Assembly (NCBI GenBank): GCA_958295715.1
Contig: OY282371.1
Location: 1,721,697 to 1,785,696, forward strand
Reading direction: 5' to 3'
Source of the DNA: an uncultured Dehalococcoidia bacterium
GTDB lineage: Bacteria > Chloroflexota > Dehalococcoidia > Lucifugimonadales > GCA-2712585
DNA: 64,000 bases
A model generated the notes under the pieces. That model saw only the letters and a list, made by a program, of their open reading frames with translations, had not been told where the DNA came from and searched no databases. The translations under genes and the position numbers were made by a program. Shown piece after piece: positions 42,972 to 52,279 of the stretch; the stretch's first letter is position 1, and every line of letters starts with the position of its first letter.

Positions 42972-44087
42972 CTAGGGCCGGGCCGCGGCCTTGAACCCCA
43001 CGGCGGGCAGAGCGACCCTTAAAGCGTCCATCAGCCCCGTTATCTCCGCCTCAGTCACGGCCCCCATGTGCCCTATGCGGAATATCCTGCCCTCCAACGG
43101 CCCCAAGCCCCCGGCCACCACCACGCCGTGCTCCGTCCTGAGGGCCTCCGTCAAGGCCTTCCCGTCGACCCCGTCGGGAACCCGCACGGCGGTGACGGTG
43201 TTGGAGGCCGTCGCCTCGTCGGCCAGCAGGGACAGCCCCAGGGCCTTGACCCCATCGCGGACCATCTCCCCAAAATAGGCGTGGCGGGCGTAAGTCTCTT
43301 CCTGTCCCTGGGCCAAGAGCCTGTCCAAGGACAGGTCTAGGGCGTAGAAGAGGGGCAGGTTGGGCGTGAAGGGCGTCTGTCCCCGCTCCAAGTAGGTCTG
43401 GGCCGTGGCCAGGTCAAAGTAGAACCCCCTGACCCCAACGGACTGCCGCGCCTCCCACGCCGCGGGGCCGAAGCTGATGAAGGATAGGCCCGGGGGCGTT
43501 AGGAACCCCTTCTGCGACGCCGTGGCCACCACGTCGCACCGCCACTCATCCACCGGCAGGGGGACGCATCCCAGGCTGCTTATGGCGTCCACCAGCAGCA
43601 GCTTGTTGAACTCCCCCTTCACCACCGCGGAGATGGCCTCCAGGTCGTTGGTCACCCCTGTCGATGTCTCATTGTGAGTCACCAGGACCGCCTTAACGCC
43701 GGGGTCGCCTTCCAAAGCGGTCCTCACCGCCAAGGGGTCCGCCGCCGTTCCCCATTCGAACTCCAGCCTTCGGACCTCGGCGCCGAGGGTCTCGGCCATG
43801 TCGGCGTACCTCTTGCCGAAGGAGCCGGTCACCGCGGCCAGGACCTTATCGCCCGGCGCCAGGGTGTTGACCAGCGAGGCCTCCAACGCCCCCGTGCCCG
43901 AGGCCGTCAGGATATACAGGTCGTTGGCGGTCATAAAGACCCGCTTCAACCGTTCGGTGGCGCTGTGAATGAGGGCCTTGAACTCCGGCCCCCGGTGGTT
44001 GATCATGGCGCCGCTCATGGCCTCCAACACGTCGGGCGGGCAGGGGGCCGGGCCTGGTATCCTCAAGTTCTGTTTGGGTATCTTCAC
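42972..44087 (-). CDS. Class V aminotransferase (alanine/serine-glyoxylate type)
   Basis: A 371-residue PLP enzyme. N-terminal NLRIPGPAPCPPDVLEAM and NHRGPEFKALI match the alanine-glyoxylate/serine-pyruvate group. TASGTGALEASLVN is the cofactor phosphate loop, LVDAISSLG holds the PLP-ring Asp, and ATASQKGFLTPPGLSF contains the Schiff-base Lys. The closing RIGHMGAVTEAEI is standard. A GTG at 44087 follows AAGGAGGGG closely and gives the family start; an ATG seven codons earlier lacks a ribosome site. It is last in the minus-strand run after tyrS. Confidence 0.87.
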   Translation of the reverse strand: MKIPKQNLRIPGPAPCPPDVLEAMSGAMINHRGPEFKALIHSATERLKRVFMTANDLYILTASGTGALEASLVNTLAPGDKVLAAVTGSFGKRYADMAETLGAEVRRLEFEWGTAADPLAVRTALEGDPGVKAVLVTHNETSTGVTNDLEAISAVVKGEFNKLLLVDAISSLGCVPLPVDEWRCDVVATASQKGFLTPPGLSFISFGPAAWEARQSVGVRGFYFDLATAQTYLERGQTPFTPNLPLFYALDLSLDRLLAQGQEETYARHAYFGEMVRDGVKALGLSLLADEATASNTVTAVRVPDGVDGKALTEALRTEHGVVVAGGLGPLEGRIFRIGHMGAVTEAEITGLMDALRVALPAVGFKAAARP

Positions 44088-44148
44088 AACCCCTCCTTGG
44101 ATGACCATAAGTTTTGGCGGGAAGGCGAAACTCCCACGCGGCGGCGGG

Positions 44149-45462
44149 TCAGGGCCGCCTGTCCATCTCCACCAACCGGGCGTACCGACGTCTGCCGACC
44201 CGGATGACGGCGCCGTTCCGCAGCGCGACGGACGCGCCGGTGTGCCGGGCCTCGTCAATCTCCACCGCCGACTGGGCCAGCAACCGCTTGGCCTCGCTCT
44301 TAGACTTGGCCAACCCCGCGGCCCAGATGAGGTCAGCCGTGGCCACGAGGCCGCCCTGGATGGGGGCCTCCCTCCGCGCCTCCTCCCCGTGGACGCCGTC
44401 GCTGCGGACTACGCACACCTCCCCCAACACCTCGTACCTCACCTCCGGGGCCTCCTCCGGGGCCTCCCGCCCCTGGACCGTTCGCTCAAAGTGGCGCCGA
44501 GCCTCCTCGACGGCCTTGGCCGGGTGGAACTGGGCCGTTATCTCAGCCGCCAGCCGCTTCTTCAACTCCATGGGGTTCACCGAACCCTCCGACGTGGCCC
44601 GCCGCATCTCCTCAATCTCCTCCGGCGGCGCGTCAGTCAGGAGGTCAAAGTAGTTGAGCATCAGGCCATCGCCTATGGACATCACCTTGCCGAACATCTC
44701 CTTGGGCGCGTCGTCAACGGCGACGTAGTTCCCCAAGCTCTTGCTCATCTTCTGCACCCCGTCGGTGCCCACCAGCAGGGGCATCAGGAAGCACTGCTGG
44801 GGCCTCTGACCCATCATCGATTGCAGGTCGCGCCCCACCAGCAGGTTGAACTTCTGGTCCGTGCCCCCGAACTCCACGTCCGACCGTATGGCCACCGAGT
44901 CGTAGGCCTGGAGCAGCGGGTAGAGGAACTCGGTAATGGCTATGGGCCGCCGGGCCTGATACCGCCGGGCGAAGTCGTCCCGCTCAAGGAACTGGGCTAA
45001 GGTGAACCGGCGGGTCAGGTCTATGACCGTTGCCAGGTTGAACTTGCCGAACCATTCGCTCTGGAGGATGGTCTCCGTCCTGTCCCTGTCCACAATCTTG
45101 AAGAACTGGGTCATGTAGGACTCCGCGTTGGCCATCACCTCCTGGTGGGTCAACATGGGCCGGGTGACCGACTCGCCGCTGGGGTCGCCTATCTGGGCCG
45201 TCCAGTCCCCAACTATGAGGATGACCTTGTGTCCCAACTCCTGGAGTCGCCGCAGCTTTCGAAGCCCCACCACGTGGCCCAGGTGAATGTCGGGCCTGCT
45301 GGGGTCGAAGCCCATCTTCAGGCGCAGGCTCTTGCCGCTCCGCAGCAACTCCACGAACTCCTGCTCCACGATTATCTCGGAGACGCCGCGCCGCAGGAGG
45401 GAGTTCAGCGTACAGTCATCCAGCAACGCGTCGCCTCGCTCCCTGGGCAAGGGCTGTCCGGG
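44149..45462 (-). CDS. tyrS: Tyrosyl-tRNA synthetase
   Basis: A class I synthetase of about 437 residues. The HIGH-like motif is PSRPDIHLGHVVGL, the KMSKS loop DGVQKMSKSLGNYV, with GDWTAQIGDPSG and EFGGTDQKFNLLVGR for substrate binding. A C-terminal S4 RNA-binding domain (KSKSEAKRLLAQSAVEIDEARHTG) is present. This wording fits the TyrZ/TyrS2 form. The start is uncertain: ATG 45462 overlaps ribF by 47 bases and directly abuts GGAGG; a TTG around 45426 next to the ribF stop is an alternative. Confidence 0.94.
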   Translation of the reverse strand, partial: PGQPLPRERGDALLDDCTLNSLLRRGVSEIIVEQEFVELLRSGKSLRLKMGFDPSRPDIHLGHVVGLRKLRRLQELGHKVILIVGDWTAQIGDPSGESVTRPMLTHQEVMANAESYMTQFFKIVDRDRTETILQSEWFGKFNLATVIDLTRRFTLAQFLERDDFARRYQARRPIAITEFLYPLLQAYDSVAIRSDVEFGGTDQKFNLLVGRDLQSMMGQRPQQCFLMPLLVGTDGVQKMSKSLGNYVAVDDAPKEMFGKVMSIGDGLMLNYFDLLTDAPPEEIEEMRRATSEGSVNPMELKKRLAAEITAQFHPAKAVEEARRHFERTVQGREAPEEAPEVRYEVLGEVCVVRSDGVHGEEARREAPIQGGLVATADLIWAAGLAKSKSEAKRLLAQSAVEIDEARHTGASVALRNGAVIRVGRRRYARLVEMDRRP

Positions 45463-46360
45463 CATCCTCCACGTCCCGCCCCATCTGCTCCACCAGGGCC
45501 GACGCCGTGGAGAACGCGGCCTCCTCACGCAGGAAGCTCACGAACTCCAAGCCGACGGTCTCCCCGTATATGTCGCCGCTAAAATCCATTATGTAAACCT
45601 CGACGCACCTCTCCCCGGGGCCAAAGGTGGGACGGACCCCGATGCTGGTCACCGACGGCATCCGCTCGCCGCCCACGACGGCCCACGTGACGTATATGCC
45701 GTTTCCGGGCGTCAGGGCGTTAGGCTCCGGGGCAAGATTCGCGGTGGGAAACCCCAGGTCCCTGCCCCTGCGCGCCCCTTCAATCACGACGCCGCTCAGC
45801 GAAAAGGGGCGGCCCAGCATCCCGGCGGCCTCGCCAACCTCGCCGGCGGCTATCATCCTTCTAAGCGCGCGGCTCCGGATGGGCTGGCCGTCCATGACCT
45901 CCGAATCCAGCCCCACAACCTCGAAACCCATCGCCTCGCCGAGGGCCGTAAGGGTGGGGAAATCCCCCTCACGCTTGTGACCGAGGGCGAAGTCCGACCC
46001 CACCACCAACAGCCGCATACGCAAACGCTCCACCAGCAGGGCCACGAACTCGGCGGCCCGCATCTCCGAAAGCTCCCTGGTGAAGTCCAAGGCCGCCAGG
46101 CAGTCCACCCCCTGGGCCTGGATTAGGGCCTTGCGCTGGGGCCACGGGGTTATGTACTCAACCCGGGCGTCGGGGTTCAGGACCGACCGGGGCTGGTTCC
46201 TAAAGGCGATGGCGGCAGTCAGTAGGCCGCGGGGCTCAGCTTCCTCCCGCAGCCGGCGGAACAGGCTTTGATGGCCCCGGTGCACCCCGTCGAAGGTGCC
46301 AATGGTCACCGCAACCGCCCGCCCCGGGGATGCTTCGGATAGCTGCTGCTCAACGGACAT
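45416..46360 (-). CDS. ribF: Bifunctional riboflavin kinase/FMN adenylyltransferase
   Basis: A 314-residue enzyme making FMN and FAD from riboflavin. The N-terminal adenylyltransferase has TIGTFDGVHRGHQSLF, GSDFALGHKREGDFPTL and IRSRALRRMIAAGEVGEA. The kinase half has FSLSGVVIEGARRGRDLGFPTANL and VEVYIMDFSGDIYGETVGLEFVSFLR. The ATG at 46360 follows CCGGAG by eight bases; earlier in-frame codons are in non-family sequence. It lies 110 bases after the MetF-like gene. Confidence 0.95.
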   Translation of the reverse strand: MSVEQQLSEASPGRAVAVTIGTFDGVHRGHQSLFRRLREEAEPRGLLTAAIAFRNQPRSVLNPDARVEYITPWPQRKALIQAQGVDCLAALDFTRELSEMRAAEFVALLVERLRMRLLVVGSDFALGHKREGDFPTLTALGEAMGFEVVGLDSEVMDGQPIRSRALRRMIAAGEVGEAAGMLGRPFSLSGVVIEGARRGRDLGFPTANLAPEPNALTPGNGIYVTWAVVGGERMPSVTSIGVRPTFGPGERCVEVYIMDFSGDIYGETVGLEFVSFLREEAAFSTASALVEQMGRDVEDARTALAQGARRRVAG

Positions 46361-46470
46361 GGGGTATGCTCCGGCCCCTTGGTTGCTTACAGGACTCATC
46401 GGGCGCTGGGTCTTGACAGAGATGGTAGCACAGGCGTTAGAGGGGGGCAACGGCAGGGGAACGCCGGGCC

Positions 46471-47337
46471 TCAGGCGCGCGTGCGCTTCAGGAACTCCGC
46501 GGCCGCCCCGTAGTCTCGCGCCCCGCCCTTGAGGATGGGCGGCACGAGGTATACCCCGCCCACGCCGGCCTCTAGGAACCCCTGCCACGTCTCAAGGGCT
46601 ATCTTAACGCCGCCGCGCCCCTCATCCAGCCGCCGTTGGACACCCTTAGGAATGGGGCCAAGGGCAACGCCGCCCTTGACCGGTATCTGCAACCCGTAGA
46701 AGACGGGACGTTCAAGGGACTGCCCCGCCACGACGCGATAGGCCGCCTCGAACCGCGCCTTATCCCCGGCGCAGAAGATGGGCTGGGTGACAAAGAAGTC
46801 GGCCCCGGCCAGGGCCTTGCGGTGGGTCAAACGCGCCTCCGCCTCAACGCCGCGGCCCAGGTCTATCACCCCCCCGACGCACAGACCGGTGGGAGGGCTG
46901 AGCCTGCGGCCCCGGAAGTCTCTGCCCCGGTTCATCTCCGCCGCCGCCCTTATCAACTCCGTGGGCTTGAAGTCGTCAACGGCCCTGACCCGCCCCTTGT
47001 CCGCCGCGCCGAAGGGGTCGCCCCCCATGACCAGCAGGTTCTCAAGACCGAGGAATCCGGCGCCGAGGAGGTGACTCTCAAGGGCCAGGCGGTTCATGTC
47101 CCTGGTGGCCAGGCTGAACACCACGTCCCGCCCCGTTTCCTTCTTAATGGCGTAGGACATCATGGCCGAGTCCACCCGCACCGCCTTGCCGGGGTTGTAG
47201 GCCACCGATACGAAGTCCACCTCCAGCCCGCGAGCCGCATCCAGGCGCGCGCGGGCCACGCCCTTGGGCGGCGTGAAGTCGCAGATGACCACCGGCCGGC
47301 CGCCCCGCTCCCGGTACGCGTCGATTACCTTAGCCAC
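46471..47337 (-). CDS. Methylenetetrahydrofolate reductase family protein
   Basis: A 288-residue FAD-dependent TIM-barrel protein like MetF. Visible marks are VVFSLATRDMNRLALESHLLGAGFLGLENLLVMGGDPF (MetF: RDRN...L...TGDPP region), GADFFVTQPIFCAGDKARFEAAY and PVFYGLQIPVKGG. The E. coli FEFFPP opening, whose Glu protonates the substrate, reads CDFTPP here, an Asp in place of Glu. It may be a MetF homologue of C1 metabolism with a different partner. The GTG at 47337 is five bases after AAGGAGG. Confidence 0.8.
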   Translation of the reverse strand: MAKVIDAYRERGGRPVVICDFTPPKGVARARLDAARGLEVDFVSVAYNPGKAVRVDSAMMSYAIKKETGRDVVFSLATRDMNRLALESHLLGAGFLGLENLLVMGGDPFGAADKGRVRAVDDFKPTELIRAAAEMNRGRDFRGRRLSPPTGLCVGGVIDLGRGVEAEARLTHRKALAGADFFVTQPIFCAGDKARFEAAYRVVAGQSLERPVFYGLQIPVKGGVALGPIPKGVQRRLDEGRGGVKIALETWQGFLEAGVGGVYLVPPILKGGARDYGAAAEFLKRTRA

Positions 47338-47399
47338 CGCGCCTCCTTCATATCCGTCATTCACTCTACCACATGGCTACTGCTTCCTCATTCCCACTC

Positions 47400-47790
47400 C
47401 CCTCTCCGTCATTCCCGCGAAGGCGGGAAGGGCGCGTGCGCCCACTTATGTTTTGAAGAGCGTTGCGAGCGTCTGGATTCCCGCCCTCCCTTCCGTCATT
47501 CCCGTGAAAACGGGAATCCAGGAACTCTACATATCAGAGCCAACGCCCCAAATCCCGGAGCCACACGTAGGCGCTCCCCTAACGCGGGTGTGGCAGTAAC
47601 GGGTCCGGCTCTTACCGGCGCGGGGCGCTGTTGCATTATCGCAGTGGAGGTAAGAGGGATGGATTCCCGCCATCCTATTCGTCCGCAAGGGCTGGGTCCG
47701 TTATGGTCGGGCCTCTGTGACAGCGACGTAACCTTCCTGGATTCCCGCTTTCGCGGGAATGACGGAGGGGAGAAGCGGGAATGACGGAAA
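47400..47790. repeat. Intergenic repeat block G
   Basis: Palindromes near 47408-47430, 47495-47521 (TGAAAA loop) and 47737-47765; the first is followed by GGGCGCGTGCGCCC and the CACTTATGTTTTGAAGAGCGTTG companion. It lies between the divergent MetF-like and aminotransferase genes; 47830-47910 looks unique. Confidence 0.8.
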
Positions 47791-47912
47791 AGGGAGGGCG
47801 GGAATGACGGGAGGAGAGGGGCGGGAATGGCGGATGGATGGACAGGGCCGACGCGCCCGCCGGTGACCGGCAGCCGCTTCCAACCATCCACGCCCCCATC
47901 CAACCGGAACAA

Positions 47913-47941
47913 TGGACACCCCCATCACCGGGCGCTATTAT
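47913..47941 (+). promoter_or_regulatory. Promoter of the class I/II aminotransferase gene
   Basis: TGGACA, 17 bases, TATTAT. It ends 54 bases before the chosen ATG and overlaps an apparent upstream start codon at 47912, which argues for the downstream start. Confidence 0.65.
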
Positions 47942-47995
47942 GAAGCCTGCGCCCCAACTAAGCCAACCACCCATCACGCCCCGAGAGGAGATGCC

Positions 47996-49201
47996 ATGTC
48001 CCCGAAAGGACTCGACTATTCTCAGCTGTACGCCAAAGATCTGCCACCCGCCGCAGGCCCATGGGAAGGGCTGTACCCCTATAACTTCGTCACGGGCCAC
48101 GGCAGCCCGGAACTCATCCCCGTTGAAGGCTTCATAGAGTCGGTCACCAACGCCCTCAAGAAGAACGGGCGGGACCTGGCCGTCTACTACTCCGACGGAG
48201 GCCCCTTGGGGAACCTGGCCCTCCGCGAGTTCCTGGTGAAGAAGCTGAAGAAGCATCGCGGCATTGACGTCACCGTGGACGAGGTGATGATCTGTTCCGG
48301 TTCCACCCAGTGCATCCTGCTAATCAACGACACGCTCTTGGAACCCGGCGACACCGTGATAACCGAGCAATTCACTTACTCCGGCGCCCTCAACAACGCC
48401 CGCCGCAAGAAGGCCAACGTGGTGGGCGTTCCCCTTGACGACGACGGGATGCGCGTGGACCTGTTGGAATCCACCCTGGCGGACCTCAAGGCCAAGGGCG
48501 TTAAGCCCAAGTACATTTACACCATACCGACCTGCCAGAACCCCACCGCCACCAACCTGCCCATGGACCGGCGCCGCGAGATGCTGCGGGTCAGCATGGA
48601 GTACGGCGTGCCCATCTTTGAGGACGAGTGCTACGCCGACCTTATATTCGAAGGCGAGTGGGAGGCCTCCATCCGCTCCCTAGACACCACAAACCACGTG
48701 CTGCACATAGGCTCCTTCTCCAAGTCCCTGGCCCCCGGCGTTCGCCTCGGCTACATAGTCGCGCCCCAGGACGTGATGAACCAGATGGTGGTGAGCAAGG
48801 TGGACGTGGGAACCAACATGGTGACGCCCATGATGGTCGCCGACTTCCTTGAGAACAACTATGAGGAACACATTGAGACCGTACGCGACATGCTCCACAG
48901 GAAACGCGACGTTCTCATCGCCGCCATGAAGGAGCGGTTCGGCCCCAAGGTGGACTTCTACGAACCCCGGGGCGGGATGCTCATGTGGTTCAAGTTCCCC
49001 GAAGGCGTGGACACCTCCGTGCCCTTGGACGCCGCCAAGAAGGAGGGCCTCATCTACAACCCGGGGGCCGACTGGGCCGTGGACCCGGCCAAAGGCTCCA
49101 ACTACATCCGCATCTGCTACGGCCTCCCCACCGAGGACCAGATCCGGGAAGGCGTCGAGGTGCTGGCCAAGGTCTTCAACCAGGAATTGGGCGACTTCTA
49201 G
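47996..49201 (+). CDS. PLP-dependent class I/II aminotransferase
   Basis: A 401-residue enzyme like 2-aminoadipate/valine-pyruvate aminotransferases and the catalytic half of MocR proteins, without a DNA-binding domain. VYYSDGGPLGNLALREFLVKKL, CSGSTQCILLINDTLLEPGDTVITEQFTY, YTIPTCQNPTATNLPMDRRREML, EDECYADL and HIGSFSKSLAPGVRLGYIV (Schiff-base Lys) are all canonical. GAGAGGAG precedes ATG 47996. The amino donor and acceptor cannot be told. It is flanked by repeat blocks G and H and appears monocistronic. Confidence 0.9.
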   Translation: MSPKGLDYSQLYAKDLPPAAGPWEGLYPYNFVTGHGSPELIPVEGFIESVTNALKKNGRDLAVYYSDGGPLGNLALREFLVKKLKKHRGIDVTVDEVMICSGSTQCILLINDTLLEPGDTVITEQFTYSGALNNARRKKANVVGVPLDDDGMRVDLLESTLADLKAKGVKPKYIYTIPTCQNPTATNLPMDRRREMLRVSMEYGVPIFEDECYADLIFEGEWEASIRSLDTTNHVLHIGSFSKSLAPGVRLGYIVAPQDVMNQMVVSKVDVGTNMVTPMMVADFLENNYEEHIETVRDMLHRKRDVLIAAMKERFGPKVDFYEPRGGMLMWFKFPEGVDTSVPLDAAKKEGLIYNPGADWAVDPAKGSNYIRICYGLPTEDQIREGVEVLAKVFNQELGDF

Positions 49202-49315
49202 GGGGAAGTCGCCCTCCCCGCGCCGGCCCGCCGCCCCTCCCGTCAAGGGAGAGCGAGGGCCGCGCGCACCTCACCGGTGGTGAATCAGCAGGTGGGGGGA
49301 TGGATTCCTGCCACC

Positions 49316-49630
49316 CCATCCCGTCATTCCCGCGTAGGCGGGAATCCAGGAACCCTTCATCCCAAGGCCAACGCTCCTCAAAACTTAAGCGGGCGCACGC
49401 GCCCTTCCCACCTCGCTGGAATAACGGAAGGGCGGCGGGAATCCGTAAGCCCCAACGCTCCTCAAAACTTAAGCGGGATCTCGCGCCCTTCCCGCCTGCG
49501 CGGGAATGACGGATAAGAGGGCGGGAATCCGGAAGCCACCAACGCTCCTCAAAACTTAAGCGGGCGCTCGCGCCCTTCCCGCCTTCGCGGGAATGACGAT
49601 AGAGAGCAGGTTGGAATGACGGATAGGGCG
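49316..49630. repeat. Intergenic repeat block H
   Basis: Three copies of the companion unit CCAACGCTCCTCAAAACTTAAGCGGG with GGGCGC...GCGCCC lie at about 49370-49412, 49453-49495 and 49540-49580. The second and third run into clean palindromes, the first into a degenerate one. One reversed palindrome is at 49322-49348. The region 49202-49734 separates convergent genes and shows no coding signal. Confidence 0.85.
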
Positions 49631-49734
49631 GCGGGGAGCCGGGGAGCCGCGTATCCAGGTCGGCTATAACCGGCGCCGGTCTCATTAGAGGGCCGGCCCA
49701 CACACTAATAAGCGTCGGGCATCATGCTATCCTC

Positions 49735-50571
49735 TCATGCCGTCGGTTGGGGCGGCTGCCACCACGCCAAGAGGGGCCGCATCGGGCGCGCGCCCCTCAG
49801 ACGCCAGCCGCCCTCAACGGCCTCCGTCTCCTCCCTCAACGCCTGGCCCAAGAGCCGGTCCTTGGCGCTGCCCTCCCTCAGAAACAGCCGCTCCCGCATC
49901 TGCCGCCACGCATCCTCCTGGCTGTCAAAGACGCCTGGCTCTGAGGAGGGAAGCTCCTCCGTCCGCGCGCTAATCCCCATCTCCCCCAAGACCTCCTCCA
50001 GATGGGAAAACCCCGGCAGCGGCAGCCGCTCCTCGCCGTGGACCCGCGCCCACAACCCGTATATCCCATGCTGGGGCGGGTCGCGAAACATGACCACCCA
50101 CGCCCGTTCCCTGGCGTGGGCCTCCAGCTTGCGAATGAAGGCGTCAATCTCCCGGACGGTATAAATAACGTGGCAGCAGAGGACCAGGTCCGCCGGCTCA
50201 ACCACCGCCTCCTCCCACCGCTCCGGGACCAGGCTAACGTTGGATACGCCGTGCCTCGACGCCTCCTCTAGCAGCGCCCGTCCCATGCTGGGGGAAGGCT
50301 CCACCGCCGTGACCCAACGGCACCTGAGGGCCAGGGGCAGGGCCATCCGGCCAGCGCCGGCCCCGACGTCGATAAGACTGTGACGCCTCTCAACCCTCCT
50401 GCCCAGAAGCTCCAGCAGCGGGTCGTCGGAGCGGTGGGGGTCTGCCCTGAAACCCTCCGTCATCCCGCTCCAGTGGTCGCCCTCTAGCGATGCTTGTTCG
50501 CGGAGCCTCTCCGTCTGGGCGTGTTCCGACTCCACCATAGCCCGCCATCTATGGGCCGCCATAGGCTTCAC
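49735..50571 (-). CDS. Class I SAM-dependent methyltransferase
   Basis: A 278-residue methyltransferase. Motif I is SLIDVGAGAGRMALPLAL; the acidic end of beta 2 is AVEPSPSM; DLVLCCHVIYTVREIDAFI is motif IV/V. The N-terminal 60 residues are helical and the C-terminus is Trp/Pro-rich. The acceptor is unknown; small-molecule type enzymes fit best. The GTG at 50571 lacks a good ribosome site, and the leader holds two copies of CCATRGGCTTCACCGG, so the start may be later (ATG 50538). Confidence 0.82.
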   Translation of the reverse strand: MKPMAAHRWRAMVESEHAQTERLREQASLEGDHWSGMTEGFRADPHRSDDPLLELLGRRVERRHSLIDVGAGAGRMALPLALRCRWVTAVEPSPSMGRALLEEASRHGVSNVSLVPERWEEAVVEPADLVLCCHVIYTVREIDAFIRKLEAHARERAWVVMFRDPPQHGIYGLWARVHGEERLPLPGFSHLEEVLGEMGISARTEELPSSEPGVFDSQEDAWRQMRERLFLREGSAKDRLLGQALREETEAVEGGWRLRGARPMRPLLAWWQPPQPTA

Positions 50572-50615
50572 CGGGGGGCCGCCATGGGCTTCACCGGGCC
50601 GCGGCGTTCCCGCGC

Positions 50616-51356
50616 CTACTCCGCCGTGACGCCGCCATCGATAACCATCTCGCTGCCCGTCACGTAGGACGACTCGTCGGAGGCTAGGAACAGGGCGCCG
50701 TAGGCCACCTCCTCCGGGTCACCCACGCGGCCCATGGGGACGGTGGCGGCCCGTTCCTCCCTGGTCCTCTCATTCTTATAGAGGGACATGGGCGTCCAGA
50801 TGGCCCCGGGGTGAATGGAGTTGACCCGTATCCCCTCCCCGGCGTACTCCACCGCCGCGCTCTTGGTGAACACCCGCACCGCCCCCTTGGAGGCGTTGTA
50901 GGCGGGGTATCCCACCGAGACCATCCCCGATATGGAGGATATGTTGATGATGGAACCGCCCCCTGCCCTGCGCATGGCGGGCAGCGCCGCCTTAGTTCCC
51001 AGGAACACCCCCTTGGCGTTGACCGCCATAATCCTGTCCCACGTCTCCTCGGAGGTCTCCTCCAGGGAATGCCGCTCGATTATCCCGGCGTTGTTCACCA
51101 GAACGTTCAACTTGCCGAACCTGGCCTCCGCCTCTGCGACAACCCGCCGCCAGTCATCGTCCTTGGACACGTCAAGGGCCAGGGCCAGGGCCTCGCCCCC
51201 GGAGTCGTTTATCTCCGACGCGACGGCCCGCGCCTCATCCTCCAACACGTCACTGACAACCACCTTGGCGCCCTCCCTGGCGAACAGCCGCGCCTCCGCG
51301 GCCCCCATCCCCCGCGCCGCCCCGGTAATCAAAGCCACCTTACCCGCTAGTCGCAT
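50616..51356 (-). CDS. Short-chain dehydrogenase (FabG-like), paralogue 1
   Basis: A 246-residue classical SDR. TGAARGMG (cofactor), NNAG, Ser in NISSISGMVS and YNASK (catalytic Tyr and Lys) are intact; the end VTGSEMVIDGGVTAE is standard for the group. GGGGGAAGG precedes the ATG. It is about 70% identical to the next gene upstream and starts 28 bases after that gene's stop, so the pair is a tandem duplication in one operon. The substrate is a secondary alcohol or ketone, otherwise unknown. Confidence 0.9.
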   Translation of the reverse strand: MRLAGKVALITGAARGMGAAEARLFAREGAKVVVSDVLEDEARAVASEINDSGGEALALALDVSKDDDWRRVVAEAEARFGKLNVLVNNAGIIERHSLEETSEETWDRIMAVNAKGVFLGTKAALPAMRRAGGGSIINISSISGMVSVGYPAYNASKGAVRVFTKSAAVEYAGEGIRVNSIHPGAIWTPMSLYKNERTREERAATVPMGRVGDPEEVAYGALFLASDESSYVTGSEMVIDGGVTAE

Positions 51357-51384
51357 CCTTCCCCCTACTCGCTATCAAATTTCG

Positions 51385-52122
51385 TTACTGGGCCGTGAAG
51401 CCGCCGTCTATCACCAACTCGCTTCCCGTCATGTAAGACGACTCGTCCGACGCCAGGAACAGGGCGCCGTAGGCCACCTCTATCGCCTCCCCGAACCGCT
51501 TCATGGGAAGCAGCCGGTCCCAGTCCTCATCCCCCCTCGTGTCCCCGTCCATCATCGCCGTCTTTATCACGCCGGGATGGATGGAGTTGACCCGTATCCC
51601 CTCCCTGGCGTACTGGATCGCCACGTTCTTGGTGATTATGCGCACGGCCCCCTTGGAGGCGTTGTAGGCGGGGTAGCCGAGGGACACCAGGCCGGAGATG
51701 GAGGATATGTTGATGATGGAGCCTCCCCCCGCCCGCCGCATCTCCGGGACCGCGCGCTTCATGCCGAGATACACCCCCTTGGCGTTCACGTCCAAGGTCC
51801 TGTCCCAGCCCTCGCCGTCGCCCTCCTCCAACTCCTCCCGCACGAGGATTCCGGCGTTGTTCACCAGAACGTTCAGCTTGCCGAACCTGGCCGCCGCCTC
51901 TGCGACAACCCGCCGCCAGTCATCGTCCTTGGTCACGTCGAGGAGGGAAAAGAAGGCCTCGCCCCCTGAGCCGTTTATCTCCGACGCGACGGCCCGCCCC
52001 TCATCCTCCAGCACGTCGCCAATAACCACCTTGGCCCCCTCCCCGGCGAAAAGCCGCGCCTCAGCCGCGCCCATGCCCCGCCCGCCGCCGCTAATAAGGG
52101 CCACCTTGCCCGCTAACCTCAT
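51385..52122 (-). CDS. Short-chain dehydrogenase (FabG-like), paralogue 2
   Basis: A 245-residue SDR with SGGGRGMG, NNAG, NISSISGLVS and YNASK motifs, close paralogue of the preceding entry. The ATG at 52122 follows GGAGGAGTT and gives the same MRLAGKVALI start as paralogue 1. It is first in the two-gene unit and divergent from the TPP enzyme gene 157 bases away, suggesting a shared control region and related pathway. Confidence 0.9.
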   Translation of the reverse strand: MRLAGKVALISGGGRGMGAAEARLFAGEGAKVVIGDVLEDEGRAVASEINGSGGEAFFSLLDVTKDDDWRRVVAEAAARFGKLNVLVNNAGILVREELEEGDGEGWDRTLDVNAKGVYLGMKRAVPEMRRAGGGSIINISSISGLVSLGYPAYNASKGAVRIITKNVAIQYAREGIRVNSIHPGVIKTAMMDGDTRGDEDWDRLLPMKRFGEAIEVAYGALFLASDESSYMTGSELVIDGGFTAQ

Positions 52123-52279
52123 AACTCCTCCTAAAACTCCAAACTCCGGCGACAACCATTATAGACCATACCGCCAAGGCCCTCACCCCCCGGCCTCCCC
52201 TCCGGCATCCAATGGACGAACGGCCCCCGATGTGGGAGTATGTCCGAGAGCCGTCACTTCCTACCGGAGGAAAAGAGCC

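Noticed and set aside
51698-52279. Extension of the TPP enzyme frame nearly 600 bases upstream
   Set aside because: The extension is antisense to the short-chain dehydrogenase; the GTG at 52280 has a good ribosome site and fits family length.
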